The notes under the pieces were generated by a model. That model did no database searches and was not told the origin of the DNA. It saw only the letters and a program-made list of their open reading frames with translations. Shown in pieces: positions 35,801 through 47,865 of a stretch of DNA of 64,000 bases (positions are counted from its first letter, which is position 1; every line of letters starts with the position of its first letter). Position numbers and translations under genes: made by a program. The stretch comes from Galerina marginata (Eukaryota; Basidiomycota; Agaricomycetes; Agaricales; Galerinaceae): positions 1 through 64,000 of the forward strand of contig JAECYW010000038.1 of assembly GCA_023014335.1 (NCBI GenBank), written 5' to 3'.

Positions 35801-36382
35801 ACCCATCCATTCTGCTGAGCGAGCATTTCCGGAGTAACACCGTGCTTGTCTGCTCGATCTGCATGGGCCCCATGTAAAAGGAGAAGAGAAACGACTTCTG
35901 TGTTACCATTGGCAGCCGCGAAGTGGAGAGGCGTTGAGCCAGATGTGCCAACAATTGGGGCAGAGGCGTCTCGGTTCCTGTCGTTGGAATACTTTCTCGG
36001 AAGCCTTGAAATATACAAGGTAGAATCAATAGAGCACACGGAAAAGCAGTGAAAGGACGCACCGAGGGGCGTTGACATCAGCGCCATGATCAATCAGGAC
36101 TTTGACAACCTGCACATTGCCACCCGCACAGGCTGCATGAAGGGGTAGGACACCATCAAGAACGGAATTGATTGGTTGGCCGTTGTTCAAGGCATACTCG
36201 ACAAGACCAACATTCCCAGTGGCAGCAGCTGAATGGAGTCCGAGACTGGGAACTAGAGAATAAACGGTGAGAATAGTGCGGAGTATTGACAAACAGGATG
36301 GAGAACGCTAACATTCAGTGGTAACATTGTACTTGGCCTCTGCCTTGTCCTTGTGGAATGTAGTCCTCATTGGGACAGGCAT
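32867..36382 (-). CDS. Ankyrin-repeat protein with long disordered tail (possibly Avo2-like)
   Basis: The N-terminus carries about four ankyrin repeats: GLHSAAATGNVGLVEYAL, GVLPLHAACAGGNVQVVKVL with HGADVNAP, then after an intron GSTPLHFAAANGNTEVVSLL, and GVTPEMLAQQNGWVECARVL. About 900 Ser/Pro-rich disordered residues follow and a basic C-terminus (KRFGIRSIMQTFKGKT). The ATG at 36382 (MPVPMRTTFHKDKAEAKYN) leads across an intron into FPSLGLHSAA. N-terminal ankyrins with a disordered tail recall TORC2 subunit Avo2, but that is only a structural analogy. The disordered part has many SP sites and no catalytic domain. Confidence 0.8.
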
Positions 36383-36817
36383 GATGGGCGTTCCCCAGCC
36401 GAGGATGCGGGGGTGGAGAGATTGATATATATGAGGTGGTCCAAGCTGCTAGTGGTCTTATTGTGTCTGTGGATCCACCGAGGCGGTAATGATTCGGACG
36501 AGTGCTTTGAGTGGTCCGAGCTCAGAATGTTGGCGTGAAAGCCATGGACAGGGCGAAGAAAAGGAAAATGAGAGGGGAAATGAGAGCTGGGGATGGTGGT
36601 GGTACGAGGAATGGTTGGTGCCACACTGGATCTCGGGATCAGAATTGGATGGACTTCCATATCGGGCGTCCTACTTCACCATTTATCTCATCTCCGCACA
36701 TTTCGCAACTCTTCCGTTATTTTTGGGCGCTACTATTTTGGATTCTATATATTTGTCTTCAGAACCAGTGGCGATTCCCTAGCTACACGACCGTATAGTC
36801 AATGCTCTGCCTTCAGT
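36383..36817. promoter_or_regulatory. Upstream region of the ankyrin gene
   Basis: GATATATATG at 36424-36433 (TATA-like, about 45 bp upstream of the ATG at 36382) and a second CTATATAT run near 36747. No gene recognised. Confidence 0.35.
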
Positions 36818-37350
36818 TCAGCTATCTAAGTCTTCCAAATCCTTCATGTACTCGGAATCTTTGCTACTGCCGTCAAGGCCTTCACCGAAGTAATTGTGAT
36901 GCGTAGCGCCTTTGAATTTTCCGTCGTCAACATCTGTGGGAAGATGGTCGTCTCCGTGGCACAGGTTCAGGAAAGTCTGCTATGCAAGTATTCTATGCAG
37001 ATAATCATTAATCTATCACAGGGGTCTGCACACTTATAACTCATCCATCCATCCTACTAAAACTCCCACACTGGCCAATGATTGCGGTCCAAATGGAGTA
37101 CATCCCCCATTACATACCTGCCCATCGCCATTGAATCCTCCTGAGTACGCATCAACCCCATACTTTTGACGTTGGCATATAGTCTAGCATGATCCACTGC
37201 ACGCAGAATACAGATAAGGCTCAGTGACCAAGGGCGAAGGAATCGAGCGATGCGGAAAACATCTGCCGTCGGAACACTGTGTTCCGGTTCGGGGCTTGAT
37301 AGCTTCAATAATGATCCTAATGCGCAAACTTGAGTGAGGAAATTAATCAT
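36818..37350 (-). CDS. Possible small gene, unknown product
   Basis: Exon 1 (37350..37102, MINFLTQVCALGSLLKL to GRYVMGD) and exon 2 (36979..36818, QTFLNLCHGDDHLPTDVDDG to MKDLEDLDS) are both phase 0 and join into 136 residues. Exon 2 has coding-like composition and an acidic tail. Only 30 bp separate it from the stop of the Zn2Cys6 regulator, so it might instead be an alternative 3' part of that gene. No family recognised. Confidence 0.35.
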
Positions 37351-37380
37351 ATACTCCAGTTGCTCCAATTTGAGTATCGA

Positions 37381-39979
37381 TTATAAATGTCGAGTCGTCC
37401 CCCTCTCAATCCCCATATGAGAGCCGTCCATGTGATCTCCCATGCGGAGATTTTCTCTGCTGTACCCAACGAAGTCATTGATTTGCGAGAACTGTGGTAA
37501 TTGCGTGTTATCGTTATGCCTCATTTGCATAGAGTGCAATGAAAACTGGGGCGCTGAAGCGAACACGTTCGCCATCGAACTTGTATCGCCTATGGTCTTG
37601 CTCAGGTTCACAAGCATTGAAAGGTCGAGAAGTTCGGGGTCGTCCTTGACTTTGGGCAACGAACTGTCAACCTGATTACGGATGTTTATCAGGACTTCGA
37701 TGGCTCTAGTGGCGGTCTCCTTTGTCTTCCCTTGTTCTCTTCGGGCTACTTGATTGAACACGAGCAACGCCGAATCAATAGCAGAACTAGCCTCTGCAAC
37801 CTTCTCTTGCATTCGAAGTTGAGCCATGGTGGTGATAAGCGCCACTGAGGCTTCAAAGAGGGAGAAGCAACCTTCAAAAAGCCAGCAACTGCCAGGATAG
37901 ACATATGCGAAGCTGTTGTCGCTGGGATGTGAAAGCGACCCATATACAGCACATTGGAAACGAATCATTTGCAGGGAGATGCTAATGCATTTCTCCATAC
38001 TATGTCGAATTTGGGCAGATGACTGAGGAGCGCGACCCATGTCGGTGGAGGAGGCAATGTGAAACCTCAATCGTCCAATCATATACCATGTGTGTATTAG
38101 GTATCGTTGGCGAGCTAAAAGCTTCAGTTCTGAAGGATTGAACTCCTGGAGTAATCGCATCTCGCAGCCAAGCTGGTACTCCATGGGAAGGCGTTCTTCC
38201 CAGTCTTCGAATTTGCGATCCATCTCCAAAAAGACAAGGCAATCAGGAAAGTTCACGTTAAAACACTGACAGCACGTTAATAGCATTTAAGAAGGGTGAC
38301 TTCAGGAAGCACCTTTTCTATGGCGTCGCAGAGCATTTCCATGAGACTAATGAACACGTTTTGACCGAAGTTGACCAGGTTGCGAGAACCGTCCGGGTTG
38401 TGCGCCGATGGTAACTCGACGTCATATATTTCGGGTCGTAAAATTTGCGGCCGCGCAAGCACGTACGAATAGGTCCTAAACATGATCAGTACGTTCATGA
38501 GGTATGAATGGCACAAAAGATATAATCAACCACTTACTTATCCGTAATAAAAAGTCCCCACCATGCACGCCGTCTCAGCACTTTTTCGTCTGCGGACATC
38601 ATTTGCCATAATTTCCATTCTGGATCTCGGTGCATGCCCACTGCCTCAGCGTTACGGATTCCAATGCCAGCTAATTTCCATGCCTCGCTCACGCGGCCAC
38701 GCTCGGCGAGGTAGTCGCAGAGCAAGGGCGTGGCCAGACATCCCAAGACTGTCCCATCGGCCGCTGAGACCATCAACGACGCGCTTGGAACACTCAAGTA
38801 CTCCTCCTCCACCATTCGTCGAGCCATCATGGCGCACATAAAATAATCATCACTGGACCGAGTCGCTGAGTAATGTTTTATTTCTTCGTATGCAGACTGA
38901 GGCGCGACAGCCAAGACGGCGAACAAGAGCATCAGCCAGTTTGTGTTGATTTGGGAGCCGGTAGAATGTTGTAGGCTCATCCACATCTGGGATCTCGCCC
39001 TCCGAAACCAGTCTTCAGGAATCGCATACCGCCAATTGACCTCAAAAAAGAAAGCAGATGTTAACGTCTCGACGACCAACATAGGCGGAAGATAGGAGAC
39101 GAGTTCATCAATGGTCCCTATAAATGATATGTTCGAGAATTTTTGGGCGGGTTCCCGGTATTCCGACATGGCATCGGTAGATTTGGCGTATAGAAAGCGT
39201 GGAACCTTCCTGGAGGTGACCTTAGATAATGATAAACATCAGAGAAGGGTGAATAAAGGGAAGATTTCCAACCGAATGAAGAGCACAAATGAGACTCCCC
39301 CGACCAATGAATTCGCCATGGTGAGCCAAAGAGAGGTGTGCTATGGTTGAGGTCGCTTCATAAGCAGCATCGTCCATCGGGAACGTCTGGATAGGTAAGA
39401 TTTCAGGTGAGGTCCGAGCCGACAGGATGGTATATTCGTGGACTTGCTCCTCCGGGGAATGTCGATGAGAAAGTTCGGAAAGGTGGTCATGATATGGAGA
39501 GAAATTGCCGCTTGTGCTTACGTCGGTGGCGTTGGAAGATGGGGAAGTCGACAAACTTCCGGAAGTAAGGGAGAGGAAAGGGGGGCTGGGTTGTTCCCGT
39601 GCTTTCTTGAGTTCGTTTTCGAGGGAAGCGATGCGCTGTGTGAGGTCGGTTATGAGCTGGGTTTGATCGTCTGCGAAGGCGCTGGCTTCTCTCAGGGCAC
39701 CCGCCGGGGGTCGCGCTGGAGCTGGACGAGCAACGGGGACAGACTCCCATCGACAGAGATGGGCGACGCCTCGAGTAATACACAGAGAACAGGGGTGTTT
39801 GCGATCACATTTCTGAAAAAGCAACGTGGGTGTTGTGATGAGAAGTTGAATAGCGACATGCATGCCCGAACACTCACCTGTCTCCGTTTCGTGCACTCGA
39901 CACAACTAAGTCGAAGTCGCCTGCGGGTCTTCTTCTCTTTGGTGACACACTTCCCGCCTTGTGAAGAGGAGTCGTCCAT
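37381..39979 (-). CDS. Zn2Cys6 fungal-specific transcription factor
   Basis: DNA-binding regulator. An N-terminal binuclear zinc cluster C-x2-C-x6-C-x5-C-x2-C-x8-C is split by an intron after CVECTKRRQ and continues KCDRKHPCSLCITRGVAHLC. A short coiled-coil dimer segment (LITDLTQRIASLENELKKAR) follows, then Ser-rich spacers and the fungal_trans middle homology domain (IDELVSYLPP, NWRYAIPEDWF, EAWKLAGIGIRNAEAVGMHR, RRRAWWGLFI, then LGCEMRLLQEFN and later helices). The start at 39979 (MDDSSSQGGKCVTKEKK) is the first ATG before the cluster. Target genes cannot be inferred; the neighbours are not an obvious regulon. Confidence 0.9.
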
Positions 39980-40222
39980 TGTCGAGGCTGAAAGTGCGAG
40001 TACAGGATAAAATGGCGAGGACCTCAACCCTAAGTGCTAAGTAGTAGTGGACAAGTACTCTGGGTGGCTGTGGGTAGAAACCGCATATAACACAAATAGA
40101 TCTGCTCAACTCAAACGTGTATAAATCCGTTCTCCAGTGCGAGGTAAAAAACACAAACCATCCAAAATGATCATCACGTCTTCAATTGATGGATTTAGTC
40201 AATTATTCGCCATATACATGTT

Positions 40223-41431
40223 CTAAACATTCAGCATTCTTTTACCACTTTGCCATACTGCAAAGCTTACAGCAGTCATGGGAATTACTTTCAAATATCC
40301 TATGCTCAAACCAACATAAAATCCCTTCCATCCAGATGTCTGCCATATAGCAGTGATAGTCTCACCCCACCGAAGCCATCTATCGGGTCGTGTAATTCCT
40401 GCAACCTGCATCCGACGTCGGGTCACTTCAAACGGGTATGACGCCGTCTGACCAATAGCACCTGAGACCGCCCCAATAGCGAGATCAGCCATGGGCGTCG
40501 CTTTAGCGTGGCCCGTCTCAGATGGGGGTACGAAGACAGAGCGGAGGAAACCCCAACTGAGAAACGAGACGCCAGCGTAGGGAATCATGCCCATGACAGT
40601 TACAGTGAATCCGCGGTAAAATTTTAGAACTGGGTAGTGGTCCAAGAGGCTTTTGGTGAAATGTTGGGATGAAGGAACCAAGGGCTTCGTGCCTTCATGA
40701 TGGATCTGCCGTGCTGTTTCTAGGAAAGATGGTCGAGGGGCGGTGGGGGACGGGTCGCGAAGTCGTGTTTGGAAAGCCATGCGGACTCGAATGACCTCCA
40801 GAGGGTATGTGCAAAATACAGATAATGTACCTGTGGTAATGGGCGTGAGATACGAGACACATATAAAGACAACCTCTGGAAACACACCAGAAATGGCTCC
40901 GGCAAGGAAACGACGGAGGTTCGTTTCTTGTTGTCTAGTGGGCATCAGTATCTGAGATGATGTCAGAATGGAATCGAAGGAGAATTCTTTCCGAACTCAC
41001 GTAGTGGACTTGGTCGTATGCCATGAATTTTATGGCAGCGTAGGGAAAGACGCGAAGCAGTGTAGCAGAATGTCCCTGGAAGAGGCCTCTGATCCCCCCC
41101 TGTCTGTATATTTGGTTGACTGCACGAAAGGCGCCACTCCATGTTCCTATTGCGCGAGGAATTCAGACGAAAGATGATTATTGTGATTTACGGTAGCCAA
41201 ACTAACCCGCGTATTTCTGGTAGTCCGGGTTGGAGGCTTGGAAGAGGATCTTGACTCGGTCAAGCGGTGCAACAACTGTTTTGGCCTAGGAAAAAGGTCA
41301 GATATATGACAAGAATCGGAGGTAGGATGAAGACATACGACACATCCAGCGACTCCACCGGCAAGACCAGAACGGATGAGGTAGTGCAGAGAATGTGTGT
41401 CTGGGTGTTTGGGGACGGCATTTGGACTCAT
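40223..41431 (-). CDS. LEU5: Mitochondrial carrier of the Leu5/SLC25A16/A42 type (coenzyme A transport)
   Basis: Inner-membrane carrier; family members import CoA or exchange CoA/ADP. The three carrier repeats show [26 protein letters not shown] and [13 protein letters not shown] (Px[DE]xx[RK] signatures), with the Leu5-like segments [41 protein letters not shown] and [16 protein letters not shown]. The start at 41431 ([20 protein letters not shown]) precedes the first TM helix directly. Four or five introns. The substrate assignment is from the family. Confidence 0.88.
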
Positions 41432-41549
41432 TCGCAGAGCATAGAGATAGAAGGAACGGATGAGAAATAGTCAAGACCCTCGGAGCTTGACCCGGCAAAT
41501 CCCTGAAGCGGAAACGGAACCCCTATCCCGATCAAACTTGTCCTTCACC
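41432..41549. promoter_or_regulatory. Short divergent promoter region (carrier / Hop2)
   Basis: Only 118 bp separate the two divergent ATGs. No recognised element. Confidence 0.35.
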
Positions 41550-42593
41550 ATGTCGTCCAAGACAAAGCCAGAGGGAAAGGTCGCCGTTCTCAAAGGACAA
41601 GAAGGTGCAGTTGGCATCAATTCTACTCGCATAATCTCTGAATATCTTGCAGCCGAGGATAAGATTCTGGAGTATGTCAAAAGAGTAATTCCGCAATTTG
41701 CTTGTCGTCGTTGTCCCTCACGATCAAGTAAAGATGAACCGCCCATATGGTGCGGTCGACGTGGCAGCGAATCTAAAAGGCGCTGTTCCAAAGGCGACAA
41801 CCCAGAAGATTCTTGTTGCCCTAGCTGAGAAAGGGGAGTTGGTCCAGAAAGTCTACGGTATGAGCATATATCGTCATTTCAGCGATGAATCGAGCTCATG
41901 TCCCGCCTCTATAACGGCAGGCAAGACAACTTTCTTTGTCTACAACCAAGCGAAAATCGATTGCCTTCCAAATGAAAAAATCACCGACCTTCAAGCTGAA
42001 CTCTCCAAGATCGAAGACGAAAACCAAATACTCGCTGGGGAGGTCAAATCTTGTTCTACAGGTAGAGCTTGAACTTTGGCACGACTCAGCGTTTACCCAT
42101 AAATGTCAATAGAACTTGCGAAAGTAAAAACTACACCGACCGACAGCGAACTTGACACTCAGATAACCATCGTCAAAGAAGCGGTTTGGTTCCATTCTCC
42201 GTTCTACGTGGACTCGCTGATCTTTTCTTCCCTTGGAAGATCTCCAAGATCAACGACACTTTGCTACCTCTTCGGTCTGGAGCACCACCTATCACTGCGG
42301 AAGAACTGGAGCGAATATATGCTGACTGGTCGAAGTGGAGAGCCGAATGGCTCCGGCGTAGAAAGGTCTTTATAACGTACGTTCCAGGTTTGTGGAGGAT
42401 TACTGGGCGTTTCTTCTTAGAATCACACCATAGCTTCTGGCAATTGGCTACGGACGCTTTGCCGCCTCAAGAGGCAAAAAATCTCGAAGAAGGCCTCGGG
42501 ATCGAAAAGGATACACCCGAGCACACTTCTCTTGAACAAGGGTCTCTATGCCAGCAACCTCAAGGCAATCCATTAAAGCGCAAACGGCAGTAA
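41550..42593 (+). CDS. HOP2: Hop2/TBPIP-family meiotic protein
   Basis: With Mnd1, Hop2 helps Dmc1/Rad51 pair homologous chromosomes in meiosis. Seen after splicing: a winged-helix N-terminus (EDKILEY, MNRPYGAVDVAANLKGAVP, TTQKILVALAEKGELVQKVY, GKTTFFVYNQAK), a coiled coil (ITDLQAELSKIEDENQILAGEV) and the family C-terminal segment PITAEELERIYADWSKWRAEW, RRRKVF and a basic tail PLKRKRQ. About six introns, one ending AAGTAAAG before MNRPYG. The start ATG is at 41550 (MSSKTKPEGKVAVLKGQE). Confidence 0.85.
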
Positions 42594-43717
42594 AACTAGC
42601 CGAAAGCTGGATGTAGACCTGTCTCTCTGTCGCTATGTTTTCGTCGTGTTCTCGTTTGTGCTATATTAATCGAACGGCCTTCTCAATCACCAAGATCCAA
42701 GGAGGAAGGGACTTCTGTCTTGGATATCTCGGTGCCCGATGCATGAGCGTATCCCTCGTCTGGGTACTTTTTCCCGATCCTGCGTTAATGCCTACCGAGA
42801 AGAGCTTGGCCAACGTGCTCCTAGGACGTCGATCGTGAATGTCTGGCCTCTTTTCTCACTCACTGTCGATTCTGCCGTTATGTACCTTTCTGGGGATAAC
42901 CGTTGAGGACAAAGTTTAGCTCCTGTGATTCTCCTACTTAAGCTGCTGGAGGCTAACAGCGTGGAGGGTCACCATCTTTCCTGATGGTACTTAAAGGCTA
43001 AAACGACTTTGACGTATCGATCCATATCCATTGCCCATCCCGAGCACCCCAATGGAAGTCTCACTGGAATTTATTTTTGAAATTTGCCTCAACCTTCTGC
43101 CTTCCGGGGTAACATGCATGTCTAAAGCCGCTTAAGCAGAGTGTTGCTTTTACTACTACGGAGGAGCCAATTCTGGCCGACAGGAATGGGCTCCATTTTT
43201 CGGCCTGAACCGCTGAATGATATGTTGAAAGCTTTGCGCGTAAGGCAACTTTTTTTGGATCAAACAGACCTAACTTCTTGAGAAAACATCCCTCATCATT
43301 CCGGCGCAAATCCCTCCCATCTTACGGAGAACGCGCCAACAAATCCCATTCATTCTCATGAAAACATTGGACAGTAGTTGGCCATCAGTAGGGGAAGTTG
43401 TGAACCAAGCCCATCCTATTGCGTTTGGGAGACACAGAACGGTGGGCGTTAGAGTATTCGTATTCTACTGTAGTCAGGGGCAGTGCAGGCGCGGAACCAT
43501 TTGAAGACCGACTCTTGAATAAGATTAATATGACGTCATGAATGCTTGGCTAAGGGAACGAAGTCTAACAGGTGCCAATAAAGGGCTGAGTTGCCGAGAA
43601 GACACTACCGAATTACTCAGGTCGGAGCAGTCTCTCCGTCAACTACTACTTAGCACAGCTTCAGACATCCACTATATATTCTACTCTATTTTCTTCTATC
43701 ACGACTTCCTCTCTTCC
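42594..43717. other. Long intergenic stretch, no gene seen
   Basis: 1.1 kb between Hop2 and the Rho gene. Several short ORFs on both strands have no conserved pattern. TATATAT at 43673-43679 is a likely TATA element 39 bp before the Rho ATG. Confidence 0.4.
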
Positions 43718-44817
43718 ATGTCCTCCCAGACTCCAGTATGTTTTTCTATCACCTTGCCTTCATTCAACTCATTAGCCTTCAGATTCGAAGGAAGCTGGTC
43801 ATTGTCGGCGACGGCATGTACTTGTGCTGCATGAACCTGCTTTATGGCTAAAATCTTCGCCAATCCGACAGGTGCTTGCGGAAAAACGTCTTTGTTATGT
43901 ACGTTTGCTCTAGGTGAATTTCCGAAGGAATATGTGCGTTCTCGTCTTTACGTCCGACCTTCTGCACTGCCTGACCTTGCCTTGCCACCTGTCTTCAGCA
44001 ACCAAGCACGTCTTATCTTTATCGTGATGTAGATATCGGCTGTTCTAATATTGCTGTCTGCTCTTCTTTCAGCCGTTTTTGACAATTATGTAGCCGAAAT
44101 CAGGCTCGACGAGAAGCCCATTCAGCTGGCTTTATGGGATACAGCGTATGTCATACCATGAGTTCTGCTACCTGTCTTTCCACGTCATCCTCAATTCCTT
44201 ATTCGGCTCCAGCGGCCAGGAGGAGTACGAGGTCCGTATCAAATTTCTATCAGCTCGTACTAATCGCTCACATTGAACGACAAATTGCAGCGTCTTCGAC
44301 CCATGTCATATTCTAAGTCCCATGTTATACTTATTGCATTCGCCATCGATACTCCTGATTCCTTAGAGAATGTTACGACAAAGGTACGCATGGTTATGAT
44401 CGTGCACCGCCTTGGTTTGGAACTGATGTCGAACAATAGTGGATTGAAGAAGTCCGAGATATCTGTGGTCCCACTATTCCCGTCATTCTCGTTGGGTGCA
44501 AAGCTGATCTACGACCGACCAATCAGCCCAATACCCCAGACAACCCGCGCCAATGGGTGACGCGTGAGCAAGGCGAGCGGGTGGCCAATAGCATTGGAGC
44601 CCGGGCATACAAGGAATGCTCGGCCTTGAAAATCGAAGGCGTCGACGACGTTTTTGAAACGGCTACACGGGCAAGCATGCTTATGAGAGACGGCGTGCCC
44701 AGCCACGCAGTAAATAATTCCGAATCAAGTAAACATCATAGACGAAGAAGCAGTGGCAAAGGAACCTTGCAGGAGAACGAGGACAGCAAGGGCTGGGGCT
44801 GCTGTGCCGTTTGCTGA
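43718..44817 (+). CDS. Rho-family small GTPase, Rho2-like
   Basis: Membrane GTPase controlling wall synthesis and polarity. Seen: IRRKLVIVGDGACGKTSLL (P-loop), the switch region TVFDNYVAEIRLDEKPIQL, ALWDTAGQEEYERLRPMSYS, HVILIAFAIDTPDSLEN, WIEEVRDICGPTIPVILVGC-KADLR and the SAL motif in YKECSALKIEGVDDVFE. The polybasic HHRRRSSGK tail ends in CAVC, a CaaX prenylation box. EEYERLRPMSYSKSH is closer to Rho2 than Rho1 as I recall the families. Exon 1 is MSSQTP. The intron inside GDG|ACGKT (43814..43871) uses a GC donor (GCATGT). Six or more exons. Confidence 0.9.
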
Positions 44818-45863
44818 TTTTTAGCTCGGACAATTGGCATACCTTTTATTACCCATCATCATATCATTTAATTCTCTCAATATCCAATCGGACAGGGTGG
44901 ACACTCCACATATGTATGTCGCTTGAACCATTTACTGCCTACTTTTATCTCTTGATTCAGTCATAGTAGCATTTTGACAGAGTAGAATAGTACCTCATCC
45001 CAGCCTCTTGTTGTAATTGTTCCCTTGTTATCTGCAATATTATTTGAGCTTGGAGTTGACAGGAATTATGATGTCATGTGATTTACGTCAATGCCCTGAT
45101 AGGGAGAAGTGATTTCCTTGTTCAGAACTCACTCTTATCCAGCCGAATTCAAGTCCCTGTTCTGCCTGTCATCGAGTTTGAGACTGTTGTAATTTGGTCC
45201 AGATAAAAGCTTGTATCAGCAAATTTTCATATCAAGTAGGGACTCGGAGGAGGTTTGGTTCAGGTAATTCGTTTGCTCGGGCATGAAGAAACCACTAGTA
45301 TGCTTTTCACCATGGCACCTCCACCGAACTGTTTACCAGCGTAATTCCCATATAGTCACTAGATTGCTTCGGAGTGCCAGTGGCCATCCAGAATGATTTA
45401 GACATCGCGGGCCATCATTCGAACAATACTGGACTGGGCCATCGAAAGTATTCGCTGGTATCTCCAGGTTTCCACTTCATTGGGGCGACAGTAAATTGTA
45501 ATTCCTATGGTCAGGGTCAATTCGAATTATGGGTGGTATCGCCCAAAACTATGACCAAACTCGACAACGGAATTTATAACGCCCTATGCCTTCCGAATCG
45601 TCTGTCTTACCCTCAGGTTACATTTCGCCAAGTTGCTAAAATAGTGAAGGCCAAAGGTTGAAATTGATTTCCTATTTTGATCTTTTGGTTACCAGAAAGA
45701 ACTGAAAGCCACCACATTGTACCTCGTTGGCCCATTGCCACTTTCACATTTTCCATGAACAAAGGGGATGTGACGACGACAACATCCAAGCTATATAATC
45801 CACCAAACCTGACCGCAGTGCGTTCCCGCTATTCCTCACCTTGCAACTTGACGAACTTGAAAA
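44818..45863. other. Long intergenic stretch, no gene supported
   Basis: Contains ORFs at 45374-45661 and 45677-45955 on the plus strand without family resemblance; the second overlaps the start of the next gene in another frame. Confidence 0.4.
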
Positions 45864-46524
45864 ATGTTTCCCCTTCCCCTGTTATCCTCTGTCCCAGACA
45901 ATCTGGAAAAGATGAAGTGATTGCATTGTTATTTCCGCTGTCGACCTTCTATTGAACCCCTTTCAGAGCTCGTCGCGCACTTCTTTACCAGAACACGTTC
46001 ATGAAAGTAAGTTCCATCCATTGCTCGAGGTTTCCTGTGGAGAGCTTACGACGCGATAATAGAATGCTCTGATCCGCGCTTTGAACGTCGTATACGATGT
46101 GGCACCTAAAATTAAGGCATCACACCCTGCATTCCGACAATTCATGGATTATGTGGACATAGTCTGTGATATGATTAGCCTGCACGTTAGAGGTGAGGTC
46201 GGTGAGGGGGCAGAGTTTCCGAACGCTCTTTTAACAAGACGTCTTGTAGGCGACGAAGTCTTCTTCAAATCCATTTCTCAACAATGCGCCGCATTCCGCC
46301 TTACGACCAACAACAACGCTGCCGTCTTACAGAATCATATGTCTTCTTTGCAGCACCAGATTGCCAATTGGAAGAAGGTAGGGACAGGGACATCTTCATT
46401 ACCAGACATTAATTGACAGATATGATAACAGGACTCCAAGTCTTACCAGCCCTCCTCCCTCATGGATTGCCTAGAATGCATGGGGGTATCCATGATCGAA
46501 TTTTTGCATAAACAGGCGAGCTAA
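45864..46524 (+). CDS. Hemerythrin-like (HHE-fold) protein lacking most metal ligands
   Basis: Four exons (45864-45916, 45967-46006, 46063-46377, 46432-46524) join with GT-AG introns and exact phase into 166 residues: MFPLPLLSSVPDNLEKMKAR, LLYQNTFMKNALIRALNVVY, APKIKASHPAFRQFMDYVDI, ISLHVRGEVGEGAEFPNALL, FKSISQQCAAFRLTTNN and YQPSSLMDCLECMGVSMIEF. The order and spacing follow fungal hemerythrin HHE cation-binding proteins as I recall them (AxHNxxxRGLN, HHxxEE, EQHHxF, HLxDE). Here the expected histidines read K, mostly L/V, Q-C and F, so an iron site is unlikely. It is shorter at the C-terminus than usual. A decaying or repurposed paralogue; family call moderate. Confidence 0.5.
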
Positions 46525-47152
46525 GAGATCTTTGTATAAATCATAAGAAGCTGAACTCCAGAAGGTCGCCAAGTTCACATCAGAGGCATTGCCCCAGTCC
46601 ATTTCGGACGATAGGTTGAATGAATTGATCAAAGGTCCGTTGTCAGAGCCAAGGTTCTTCATATCTGAAATGACGAATTTTTGAAGAAAACATTATTTGG
46701 TTGGGCACCAATGGTGACGTGTCGGTTTTACTCCCGTGAGTCCGTGGTCGGGAATACCTTTGATGAAACATATTGATGGTGGTTCTAGGTTTTGCGTATC
46801 ACACCACGACCCAAAGACGTCCAAGCATTGGCCGCCCGTCACTCATGATGCCCTCCAAGCAATCCCTGGGCTCCTCGAGGCCCATCCGCAGTAAGCTCAG
46901 GCCTCATTCCAGGAATAAGGGCGTTATTGACATCGTGTAGGCTCTGGAAATTTGCCCCATTCGACGCAATCACCCGAAGCAGCAAAACAATCCTGCTATG
47001 ACGGTGACATGGAAATTTTCTCGATGGACTTAGGGACGTACGTTTCTCTAGAATTGGACGGCGCTGTATAATAAATCTGGGTAGTGATATCGATACAGAA
47101 GTGGTAGCATAACATCAGACCTTCAAGGTTTACCAGTTAAACTGGCACTAAG
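46525..47152. other. Intergenic, no gene seen
   Basis: 3' flanks of the HHE-like (+) and Isa2 (-) genes. A minus-strand ORF at 46471-46662 overlaps the end of the HHE-like gene and is not supported. Confidence 0.4.
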
Positions 47153-47865
47153 TTACTCCTTCAATTCCCAACTGACTCCACAACCACAACCACTGCCTTT
47201 CGCTTGGGGGTTGTGGGCCACTCTGAAACTACTTCCAATCAACTCTGTAGAGAAGTCGATCGTTGAACCATTCAACAACGAAAGCGACACGGCGTCCACG
47301 AGGATGTTGGAGGGCTTGATGCTTGGGTGACTGAATTGGCTATGTATTGTCAAGTTGTAAAACGTTATAACAGACGAACTGAAGAACTTACTAATCATCT
47401 GGTGAACGACTTGTAGCCAGATCCATTTTGTATTGATAACCATGACAGCCGCCTGATTCGACGGCTATCCTGAGAGCGGCGTTCTGATTTTTCTCTCGTT
47501 CAGCGATGTTCATCAATTGCTTGATGTTTGTCAGCGAATGCGGTCCTTCAATGACGAATGGCGTTCACCTGTGCAGCACGATCCGTAATTTCTAACTTTA
47601 TTTGTTCTGGTGGTGTTAGATCGACATCGAGTTCCTCCTTTTCAATGTCTTCTCGTGAAGGTGTAAACAAAACCACGGTTGGCTGTGTTGGTAATGAAGA
47701 CGCCAGGGCCGCTTTTCGGGGAATTGTACTTGATAAATTTCGCTGTATTATGGAAGGTGGCCGCCGGAAAACGAGGTTCTTGCACGGTACCGAGCTATGT
47801 GGCTGCGATGAGGAGACCTTGTGAACATACGTAAACGGCTTTAACACTTTCACGATTCGAGACAT
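47153..47865 (-). CDS. ISA2: Mitochondrial iron-sulfur assembly protein Isa2 (A-type carrier)
   Basis: Works with Isa1 and Iba57 to mature mitochondrial 4Fe-4S proteins such as lipoate synthase. Exon 1 gives MSRIVKVLKPFTYVHKVSSS, a basic, Ser-rich mitochondrial presequence, and DLTPPEQIKLEITDRAAQ; later exons give LMNIAERENQNAALRIAVES, the first cysteine in GGCHGYQYKMDL, ILVDAVSLSLLNGSTIDFS, and the C-terminal pair GSGCGCGVSWE. The three conserved A-type cysteines are present. The ATG at 47865 is chosen because it begins the presequence. Three exons. Confidence 0.88.

Noticed and set aside
46471..46662. Minus ORF at the end of the HHE-like gene
   Set aside because: Antisense to the last HHE-like exon, which joins in exact phase.
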